Assembly (NCBI RefSeq): GCF_963678635.1
Contig: NC_087067.1
Coordinates: 17,065,018-17,119,638 of the forward strand
Direction of reading: 5' to 3'
Length of the DNA stretch: 54,621 nucleotides
Source: Symsagittifera roscoffensis
Taxonomy: Eukaryota > Xenacoelomorpha > Acoela > Convolutidae
The position numbers were made by a program, and so were the translations under genes. The notes beneath the pieces are model-generated. The model was not told the origin of the DNA. It saw only the letters and a program-made list of their open reading frames with translations, and ran no database searches. Each line of letters opens with the position of its first letter. Position 1 is the stretch's first letter. Of this stretch, positions 46,988-54,621 are shown piece by piece.

Positions 46988-49650
46988 GAGGTTGTATAAT
47001 TTTATTTCTCAGTGAATCGGGTTGGTAACTTTAAGTTTTCTATGGTTTTCCGGGTTTTGTGATTGTTTGTTATTATCTGGTACTGCAAAGTTTTGTCTTG
47101 TTAGGTACTTTTGTGATGTTTGTTGTGGTCTGGTTGAATTTATGTAGGATTTATAAATATCTTGTTGAAAATTTTGTCCGTTTGGTCTATGTTATTCCAT
47201 TGGTATTTGTGGTGGCTAGCATTATTCTGTTAATGATTTCGATTAGTAGTTTTCATTTTCTGAAGTTTTTGGTTGGTTTTTATCAACGAAATGTCCATTC
47301 ATTACTCGGGTTACTTCAATGCTATCTGTCTGAGTTTTTCTCCTACAGTAAAATTTACAGGTTGTGCTATTTGGTTTTTAAACGTTTGCTGAGTGTGATT
47401 ATGCTCCTGTGAATGGCCTTGTTGTGTAAAATGTGGTCGTGCCAACGGGTTGCTAATGTTTTTTTTTGTCTAGAAATCGTAATTGTGATTTGCAAACTGT
47501 TTCCAATTGTATATTTTGGTGTTTTAAAGAGACGTTTTTTAGTTAAGGATTTATATGTTTGGTAATTCATTCGTGAATAAATTGGAAAAACTGTTGGTTT
47601 AACTGTTGATTGTACTGTTGTTTATAGAAACTGAGTATTACTTTTGTTGTGTGGTGTTGTGATCATAGGATGTTTAGGTTAATTACCTTGTTGTGTTGTT
47701 GTGGCTATTGTTTCAACAATGTCAGCATTTACAAAAGGTGACGTCCTTTAAATATCTTGTTTAGGAAAATCTATATATTGTGTTAGGTTCAGTGTTCCAC
47801 TCAGGTTGTTCTGTGTAATTATAAATGCTAAAACTAGACTGTTATCAAAGGTCGTATCATAAAACATTGCGTTGTAATTTAAAGTTGTTGTGTCCCGTGC
47901 TAACTCTGTTGCTTTAAAGTAATCTTTAAATGTTGAGATTGTTCCAATTGCTGCAGTGAAGATGTCGTTTGGTTTAACTAAAACAGGTGGTACCTTTCTG
48001 GTTCTTAAACTTAAATTGTTTCTTCTACTAGAACTGTATCTTCGACACGTTGGGTTCGGATGTTTTTCTCGCCTTGGGAAAATAAAGTCCAAATTTTCTT
48101 GAAAGCAATCTATAATAAACCATGCTAAGATTCTTTGTAGATCGAATTTTTAATGATTCGCGAGTTTTCTATGTCAGTGAGTGTTTCATGAATCGAGTCT
48201 AAAAATCTTTGAAAGAGATTAAGTTCTCTTCTTACTTTTGAGTGTCGAAATGTTTGTGGTGGAGATACGTAAAAGGTTTTTTTGGATCTAAAAATGAAAT
48301 ATAACTGTAAATGATAGGAAAAACATCATTTCTGAAGATTGAGTTTGTTAGTTGTGAGTTTTTATGTTGGATATTTTTACTAAATTCCGTTGAAAATACT
48401 AGTGAGAAATCTGTTTCGATATCAACTGTTTGTATTCGGTTTGATGGTTGATTGTTTGAGTTTCGTGGTAGATTTTCAGTAGTGAAAAAGCCATAGTGTG
48501 AGATTAAATTGCTTTTCCAGGAAGCTGGTAATCAAGTATTTGTCTTCTTAGTTTTACCTCTGGAAACATTTATTTGCATGGACATTTTCCTTTTTGGGAG
48601 AAAATTATTCTTATTTTATGGCAAAATTGGACTTGTCCTTTTGGCGTGTCACTTTTTGGGTCGATGACGAATGGGAAGATCTTTTATTTTTCGTGAGGTT
48701 TCATGTTCGATTTGTAACAACTCTCATTGTGTCTTATCGGTTGCTTCCAGGTGTATAATTTCATGGCTTTCGATTATCATACATTTTTTTCTGCGTTTGG
48801 GTTTTATGAAAAATGCTGCTGTGGCTTCAGATTCAAAAAAAAACGTTGATTGTCAACTGGTTTGTTTTGTCGTGTAAGAGGTCTCTAAAAATTCCAAGTT
48901 CTTGTCTGGTTAATGAGTCAACTTCCGAAACAGCGTTTTTTGTTCTAGAACAAGCTGATTTTTTTAATAATTTTTTTTGCTTAGAAATTATAGCTTGTTT
49001 TTGTTGTTGAGTTTTTGATTTGATATATTCTTCTTTTTGTTTGTGTGGGGTAATTGCGAGATCATATCTCGCTTCTATAATTGAACATTTACTTAGATTT
49101 TTTTTCTGTTTCTTTCCCAAGTTATCTCTTATCATAAGTAATAGAATGGTTGATGCAAAATCCAGGTGTCAGTTTCTTTTTCCTAAACTGATAGTTTTCA
49201 CAACTTTTGTGAGGTTTTCCTAATCATTGGGGTAGATTGTCCTAAAAAGAAAGGTTGGGAGAGTCTAAATCAAAAAATCGTTAGAATGAGTTTTTACTGC
49301 TTTCAAACGAATGTGACCTTCTTTGCATATAAGTTAACTTTATCTTTCTTAATTGGGGTTTGATATGAGCTCAAGGGTTGGAGAATTTTAAATCAACCCA
49401 AAATTTTCAGGTATTTTTATAAAATAAGCAGATAGTTCTAAAATATTTTAGTTCTTACCAGTTCTAAGATTTGTTCTTGGCCTGTTTCAACTAGGAGTTA
49501 GGGTTCAAGTGAAGGATGAGTAACCGATGTTCTTCACTGTTTAGCCAAATTGAATTAATATTTTTATGATTTTCAGTTAACCCTGGGTCGTGTAAAAGGG
49601 TTGGAAAATGCATCGACCCTGGAGATTGTTTTTTACTAGCTTTAAAAAGC
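46988..49650 (-). repeat. Array unit 7 (LTR-proximal, full Gag N-terminal part)
   Basis: Starts in the Gln-rich part, most similar to units 3 and 6, and contains the longest Gag N-terminal frames of the array (48092-47748 and 49135-48833). Leader module at 49365-49640. It connects to the unique leader and the 5' LTR. Confidence 0.8.
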
Positions 49651-50785
49651 GGGGGTAACAGTTTTAGATTTTTCAAGGAAAGCCGTGTTGGTCAATTTTT
49701 TAATTAAAAATAATTTACAATCATGAATAAAAATTTACGACCTAATTTTAAAATTAAAGTTTACAGATCAAAAAATAGCCTAGATGAGTTGATTTAAGAA
49801 ATTAAAATTATGGTTTAACTTAACCAATGTTAGGCCTCGGTATGGTTGAATTGAAATTTTGAATGTTATCGAAATGGTTGAAGATGCAAGAAAAATCCTG
49901 ATCATCTTGAAATTAATTGAAGTTAGTTGATCTAAATAAGCTTTTGTTAGTTTAAGGTGAAGAAGATCAGTAACAGAAAAAGTCATCGAGAAACAAGGAA
50001 CTTCATATATATTTTTAAAACTAATCATAAATGTTTTTAACAAACTAATGTTTTGTGTTTCTATTCATTCAATAAGTATAAAAATTTTAAAAGTTTCTAC
50101 AAAAATACTGCAGATTTGAAAGTTTTGAGGTAGAAAGAAAACTTTTAGTCGACTGGAAATACATATAGGTTTAAATTATGCGTTATAGTGAGATATAGTG
50201 CTTTGCCATGAGTTTTACAGCTTCATTTATCGCAATTCACATTAGTGACTGAAAATGTAGTGCATAAATAGTTTTATAGAGAAATAATCGTTGTAGTGTA
50301 CTTTTTCGTTTCACAATGTAGAGAATCGGTATGTTGTCTTGGTATCACTCTTATTAACGATTCGATTTGATTAGACCTATTGAGTCGTGGAAATAAGCTA
50401 ATTTTATCTTCGATTTGAATTATCCCTTTGATGAGCGTTTTTGATCTAGTTTGTCTATTGTATTTTTAGTTTTTGCTAATTCTTAAACTGTAGGGGTTTG
50501 TTCGAGACTCGTTTGGTCGCTTCACATGAGTTTAATTCCGGGGTGGTTTTCTCATACAGTAATTTTGGATATAACACACCGTCTGTTCGTCACGCTATCG
50601 TATTTTCGGTTGTAAAGAATGGTGAAACTTCTTAGTATTATACCGATCCTATTCTATCTTACTCTTATATTTTCTAATCTTAATATATCTATTATATACT
50701 GTTACTGTTATTGCTTCGAGGTTAGAATCGAGGAAGATCAACTGTTTGCTAAGTTAAATTGATTCTTCTCTGGCTGAAACGATTT
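49651..50785 (-). repeat. Unique leader and 5' LTR of Gypsy element 2
   Basis: The LTR, about 50100-50785, aligns with 14545-15264 (CGTCACGCTATC, ACCGATCCTA, AATTGATTCTTCTCTGG.CTGAAA). The leader part, 49651-50100, is AT-rich and keeps the two degenerate repeats near 49675 and 49767. No tRNA-matching primer site is evident. Confidence 0.65.
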
Positions 50786-50943
50786 TTATTACGAATATAA
50801 TGGGATATATTAAATATTGTGCTGAGCTGGTTCCTTTTTTGCTACAAGGATTTAAATATCTGTTCCCAGCTTTCGGTTGATTTTCGGAATTATTTTTTTT
50901 GTTCAGTCATCAAAACTTTCTGAGAGAAATATTGTGGACTTAC

Positions 50944-51138
50944 TCTGGTAAGATAAGGGCTCGGAATTCCGTTAACAATAGATGTTTTGAAGCTGTGAGT
51001 ACCTTTGAAGTTCTGATCACCTTTTAACTTTCCAGTTTTTGATGAAAATAAAGTATTTGTGGTTGTATCAACAGCTAATAAATTTTCGGCTAAAACAAAA
51101 ACGCTGCTGGCAAGAGTTATACAGAATATCGAAACCAT
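50944..51138 (-). CDS. Serine protease homologue, exon 1 (signal peptide and propeptide)
   Basis: Start ATG at 51138 in a good context (ACCAAAATGG). The first 17 or so residues, MVSIFCITLASSVFVLA, form a clear signal peptide. A propeptide follows, then TSIVNGIPSPYLTR. IVNG is the usual N-terminus of a mature trypsin-fold domain. The exon ends after 65 full codons at A|GTAAGT (donor complement 50938-50943). Phase 0 matches the exon at 16344-16470, giving IVNG, about 24 residues, then a V-x-V strand and YYCGG, the canonical spacing. The residue before IVNG is Ser rather than Arg or Lys, so activation by a trypsin-like enzyme is not obvious. The product would be secreted. Confidence 0.75.
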
Positions 51139-51569
51139 TTTGGTATAACGAGGTTTTTTGTTTTTCTCGAAACTATCTCTGCTCTTAATTGGTAAGAATA
51201 TAAATCTAAATTACGGCAGAAACAAATGGTGAACTCAAAGTAAGCGAAATTGTTTTGTTTCTAAGTTTTAGCTTCTCTGTGTTTTTATAATAGCAGTTTT
51301 GCGTTTCTTGGATTTGTAATATAACAGAGCATTTTACCCCCTGAACTTTTCTGATTCTTTGTGTATTTTTCTGTATCAATGTGACTCCGCAGATGGAGTT
51401 CAATCAAAAATTACACCTTCAGTATAAAATGAATCAAAGCAAAGTACATAAGAATCAAGGACAAGTTCACTATTAACTTGAATCTATCAACCAATACATC
51501 GAATAAACAATATGTTCGTTTGGCGTCTGATTTGAAAAACGTGACACATCGAACAGAACAAACTTGATT
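51139..51569 (-). other. Upstream region of the serine protease homologue
   Basis: No coding match. A TATA-like ATTTATATTC lies about 60 bases upstream of the ATG (complement 51196-51205). No other motif is recognised with confidence. Confidence 0.35.
51196..51205 (-). promoter_or_regulatory. TATA-like element
   Basis: ATTTATATTC on the minus strand, 58-67 bases before the start codon of the signal-peptide exon. In such AT-rich DNA this may be chance. Confidence 0.2.
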
Positions 51570-51669
51570 ATTTCTTTGCTGGTTTTGTGGCTGGTTTTTT
51601 ATGGGCCTTGTTTTTGAGGAGTATCTTTAAAAACAAGACTCTAAAAGTCCGCCTATTTAGCAAAGAAAT
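51570..51669. repeat. Nested inverted repeat (hairpin), 100 bp
   Basis: Outer arms ATTTCTTTGCT (51570-51580) and its exact complement (51659-51669). Inner arms CTTGTTTTT and AAAAACAAG (about 51609-51638). It lies just outside the foldback element and may be a small MITE or a remnant. Confidence 0.45.
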
Positions 51670-51680
51670 CAGCTTAAGTA

Positions 51681-52393
51681 CAGTGCTGATTTAAATTAAC
51701 CGGACAAAACGCGTTTAACTTGAAATTTAAAACCCGTTTTTCTCAAATTGGGCTGAGTTTAGGTGAAAACTCTTGAAGACAAAACTTGCTTAAAATCTTA
51801 GCAGAATTATTATGGCGTAATTTGTTTTGCAAAGCTCGGGCTTAAAATTTTACCCCAAAAATAGATCATTTTGGCTTTTCTTAGTTAATCAAAAATTACG
51901 CCAGAAAAACCCAGTCGATCAGAGACATAATTATATCAAAGTGAGCCCCTTACGTAGCTCAAAAAACTTTAAGAAGGGTATTTTCTCCAAAAAAATTACA
52001 AATTGTTTTTAAATAAAAAGTTGGTATTTTATATAGTAAAAACTACCTTTTTTGTCTATCAAACAAAAATAAAATGTTTTATACAATTTTTTTGGAGGTT
52101 ATGCTCTTCTTAAAGTTTGTTGGGCTACGTAACTATCTCACTTTGATATAATTATGTCTGTGATCGACTGGGTATTTTTGGCGTAATTTTTGATTAACTA
52201 TGAAAAGCCAAAATTTTGGGGTAAAATTTTGCGCCCGAATTTTGCAAAACAAATTACACCATAATAATTCAGCTAAAGTTTTAAGCAAGTTTTGCCTTGA
52301 TAAGTTTTCACCTAACCTCAACCCAATTTGAGAAAAACGCGTTTTAAATTTCAGATTTAACGCGTTTTGTCCGGTTAATTTAAATCAGCACTG
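51681..52393. mobile_element. Foldback element with Tc1/mariner-type ends, 713 bp
   Basis: Two arms of about 325 bp in inverted orientation (51681 to about 52008, and about 52068 to 52393), some 85-90% identical, with a short AT loop. Both ends read CAGTGCTGATTTAAATTAAC and are flanked by TA (51679-51680, 52394-52395). CAGTGCTG ends and TA target duplications are typical of Tc1/mariner transposons. There is no transposase. Opposite-strand ORFs within the arms are the two faces of the same repeat, not genes. Confidence 0.85.
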
Positions 52394-52395
52394 TA

Positions 52396-52730
52396 GTAAG
52401 TGAACCTTTTTAAAATTATTAACATGTTAGAAGGTTGCCAGTCAATAAACAGAACGATCTAAGAGCAGAATGGGTCCAAAAGCAGAAAAACAGAGGAATA
52501 TCAATTTTTAAAAGCTAATCGGTGAATTAAGTAGAAGAATTGGGGTCTTTTGTACTTATTTTTGCGATTTTGTAATATTCAATGCATAAATGCTGAGAAC
52601 AACATACTGATAGCACTGGTTGATTTGGCTAATACAAATGCAATCACTTTTACAAAGCAGAATTTTCAGCAGATACGAAAGTGGTTTTTTCCTCGAGCTG
52701 TGTGTGCCATTCTGCCAGATGACACAGCAC
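52396..52730. other. Unassigned sequence
   Basis: A plus-strand ORF of 70 codons (52550-52762) overlaps the first 69-bp module and has no recognisable family. I see no other feature. Confidence 0.3.
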
Positions 52731-52799
52731 AACCTTCCGGCGACGTAAAAAAGAACGACTAAAGGCCTTATGAACAAAAAAGTGTTGCGAAGGAGGGTC
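52731..52799. repeat. 69-bp dyad module, copy 1
   Basis: Ends ACCTTCC (positions 2-8) and GGAGGGT (62-68). The centre CTAA-5-TTAT falls at positions 29-41. One mismatch in the left arm relative to the consensus. Confidence 0.6.
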
Positions 52800-53045
52800 A
52801 GAATGTTCTGGAATTTTTATTTTTAAAATTTCGATTGAAGAATGAACATTTCTGAGAAATAGAAAAAGACGGCCATTTTGAATAAAAAAGACAAAATACA
52901 CAACGACGCCATATATTGTGAAGAACAGTCGTACCAGAGACGGAAAATACGAAGCCTCTTATCGTGGCAACAACACACGATAAGACACTTGTCAACAGAT
53001 ATTGGTGGAGAAGGAGGCTTCAGTGGGGGAAGAAATATACCACGG

Positions 53046-53114
53046 GACCCTCCCGGGACACGAAATATAAGAGATAAGAGCGTTATCTCAAGAATATTAC
53101 GGGAGCGGAGGCTT
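53046..53114. repeat. 69-bp dyad module, copy 2
   Basis: Ends ACCCTCC and GGAGGCT. The centre ATAA-5-TTAT is extended to AGATAA...TTATCT, so the central palindrome is kept although its bases differ from other copies. Lies in a short open frame (52878-53165) that I do not trust as a gene. Confidence 0.65.
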
Positions 53115-53658
53115 GGTCCCCCAGAGACTGTCTATGTGAAGGGACTGTGTAAACTGACTGTATAGCTGCTATAATGTCATAGATGTTAATTAACACCGTT
53201 ATTATTTAATATTTCAGAGCATGAGTAGCTAGAAAAAGGAAAGGGTCAATCCATCTCCAATGGATTTAACATAAAGCTGTCACACAAAAACATATAAAAA
53301 TAGGTTGTTTGAGCCGTGTTTTTAATGACAATCACGTAGTCTGAGGATCCGAGACTCAGCTATGTGGTTGTGTTCGCATGTAAACGAAAGCTGATCAAAA
53401 GTCGTTTGACTGATGGCCTAAAAATGGTAACTTTTTACTTTGCCCTAAACAGACCAGAAAATCAACTGGCAAGGTCGAGACGATGAAAAACGAGTAGGAT
53501 TAAGGTAACTGACGCCTGCCAGTTGTTAATAGGTACTTTTTCTACGCTCCGTCGCTGTGTGATATTTGGGCGAATGTTACATAGACGTTTTTATGGCGCT
53601 CCTGGGTGGGCCTGTTAAAGGCATGAAACCATCATGATCAGCAAGCGTTTCAGCGACG
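53115..53658. other. Unassigned sequence between modules 2 and 3
   Basis: No ORF, RNA gene or repeat that I can support. Base composition is less AT-rich than in the retroelements. Confidence 0.3.
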
Positions 53659-53727
53659 AACCCTCCGCTCCGGGCGTATGCCCGAGTCAGAGGTCTTAAT
53701 GACCGTTGTTGTACTAGGGGGAAGGTC
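53659..53727. repeat. 69-bp dyad module, copy 3
   Basis: Ends ACCCTCC and GGAAGGT. The centre is TCAG-5-TTAA, with the left half diverged. Shares CCGAGT.A..GTCTTAAT with copy 6 in the same register. Only two bases separate it from copy 4. Confidence 0.65.
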
Positions 53728-53729
53728 CG

Positions 53730-53798
53730 TACCCTCCGTCTAGTACAATTTAGCTTTTTAACTCAGTTAACACCGAAAATTCCGGGGGCCGGAGGGTT
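53730..53798. repeat. 69-bp dyad module, copy 4
   Basis: Perfect ends ACCCTCC and GGAGGGT, centre TTAACTCAGTTAA. About 65% identical to copy 5, with AATTT at positions 18-22 in both. Confidence 0.75.
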
Positions 53799-54103
53799 AG
53801 GTGGGAAGTCATGAACCCGCTTGTCCCGAGGTCCCGGGACCAAAAACAACTAAAGAGAAAGCGTAAAACCAAACAAAAATAGTGTATAACCAACAAAAAG
53901 CCAAAAACAAATTTATTTATAAACAAAAAAGTACAAAAAACAGTAAAAAATCCAAAAAAGACCAAAAACAGTAAAAAACATAAAGTGACAGTTTATATGT
54001 TATTTCCGGACGAGATGTGATCTGACCTTCCTATTTGTTGTTGTTTCAGATTGATTTATATCGTTTCTGATAGAAAGATTGTGTGTTTTGGTGAAGGGTT
54101 GGA

Positions 54104-54172
54104 TACCCTCCCTCGAGTGTAATTTGAGTGTTTAAGCACGTTAATGATAATTTTGCCGGTGGCCGGAGGGTA
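54104..54172. repeat. 69-bp dyad module, copy 5
   Basis: Perfect ends TACCCTCC and GGAGGGTA, centre TTAAGCACGTTAA. Confidence 0.75.
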
Positions 54173-54329
54173 GAGTGGCAAGCTGATCAACGTGTTCCAC
54201 ACTCAACAGGGACATCAAGGACAACAACCGCAACAACTGTTGGGTATCGTTGAAGCAATTTTAGTATCGTTCGGGCACTATTTCTTTAAAACTTAAGTGG
54301 TGGGGGGCACGATTGGCGCGGTCCGATTG

Positions 54330-54398
54330 TACCCTCCATCGATTACAAATTTCCGAGTTAAGGGTCTTAATTCGGATATTTTGGTGCAAAGGAGGGTA
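54330..54398. repeat. 69-bp dyad module, copy 6
   Basis: Perfect ends TACCCTCC and GGAGGGTA, centre TTAAGGGTCTTAA. Confidence 0.75.
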
Positions 54399-54621
54399 TA
54401 GTACTATTCATTAACGACTATTAATAGATTATTATCCTTATTATATATTACTTATCTCCTATTTAGACCCAAGAAACACCCATTTTTTGTCAAAAATTAC
54501 CAATTTTCGACCAAACCGTAGACCCCCAAATTTTCGGATATCCGAGCTTTTCCGATAGGCAAAAAATTTTTATATAGAGAGTAGCTACGTAGTTCGATCC
54601 CCTTCACTAAAGAAACCGCGT
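54399..54621. other. Unassigned right end of window
   Basis: No gene or repeat recognised. A GTTCGATCC string near 54591 resembles a tRNA T-arm box but has no cloverleaf around it. Confidence 0.3.

Larger units (their letters stand above)
33000..49650 (-). repeat. Tandem array of gag-5'/leader units inside Gypsy element 2
   Basis: A segment equal to 11150-14230 of element 1 (capsid start, Gag N-terminal region, L module of the leader) occurs about eight times in head-to-tail order. The junction is always leader end to capsid region, for example GAGGTCGTACCAG.(G/A)TTTCTGTTCT near 35690, 38230, 39830, 43690 and 45270. Some units are shortened by internal deletions. None encodes an intact protein. 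Units are described separately below. Confidence 0.85.
22747..50785 (-). mobile_element. Gypsy element 2: decayed and internally expanded copy, about 28 kb
   Basis: Same family and order as element 1 (LTR, leader, gag, RT, RNase H, integrase, ORF-X, env), with roughly 65-75% nucleotide similarity by eye and stops in every domain. Two changes set it apart: the protease region is missing, and the leader plus 5' gag region occurs about eight times in tandem. The 3' LTR is partial and abuts the BEL 5' LTR, with a 200-N gap inside it. The host sequence resumes at about 50790. Confidence 0.85.

Noticed and set aside
33000-49650. CRISPR-like or cellular tandem gene array
   Set aside because: Units are kilobases long, derive from retroelement gag and leader, and carry no intact reading frame.
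51827-52321. Two similar ORFs on opposite strands (61 and 62 codons)
   Set aside because: They are the two arms of the foldback element read in mirrored frames, not genes.
52878-53165. Plus-strand ORF of 95 codons with Gly/Arg/Pro-rich middle
   Set aside because: No recognisable domain, overlaps the second 69-bp module, and composition is explained by the GC-rich repeat.
54575-54621. Possible tRNA from a T-arm-like GTTCGATCC string
   Set aside because: No D-arm, anticodon arm or acceptor pairing could be found around it, and the window ends shortly after.

Overview
The window comes from an AT-rich animal genome, most likely an invertebrate. It carries a BEL/Pao retroelement (a lineage known only from Metazoa), an envelope-bearing Ty3/Gypsy family, a Tc1/mariner-type foldback element, a hAT-type MITE, and split coding exons with GT/AG borders. 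I cannot name the species. Almost everything large is retroelement, all on the minus strand and all decayed to some degree.

Layout from left to right (minus-strand elements read right to left). 1-15264: Gypsy element 1, with 5' LTR, leader, long Gag, protease, reverse transcriptase, RNase H, integrase, an unexplained Pro/Ser/Thr-rich ORF and an envelope glycoprotein gene. Its 3' LTR lies outside the window. 15381-16470: small exons of a trypsin-like serine protease, with a hAT MITE at 15512-15899. 16741-22746: a BEL/Pao element with recognisable LTRs of about 243 bp. 22747-50785: Gypsy element 2, same family as element 1 but about 28 kb long. Its leader plus 5' gag segment has been amplified into a degenerate tandem array (about 33000-49650), and a 5.4-kb block of that array was duplicated again recently. 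A 200-N scaffold gap lies at 22990-23189. 50944-51138: the signal-peptide exon of the serine protease. 51681-52393: a long foldback element with Tc1-like ends. 52731-54398: six copies of a 69-bp dyad-symmetric module that I cannot assign to any known family.

The main biological reading is that one host gene runs through the whole window. A secreted, trypsin-fold protein starts at 51138 on the minus strand. Its first exon ends in phase 0 at a perfect GTAAGT donor. The next recognisable exon lies 34.5 kb away at 16470 and begins in phase 0 after a CAG acceptor. The following intron is also phase-consistent. Gypsy element 2 and BEL thus sit inside one intron, in the sense orientation of the host gene, and Gypsy element 1 lies further downstream. 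The protein has Asp where trypsins have the catalytic His, so it is either a non-catalytic serine protease homologue or a decaying gene.

The features most likely to be new are the 69-bp modules (fixed length, fixed spacing, symmetric half-sites) upstream of this gene, and the gag/leader satellite growing inside Gypsy element 2.
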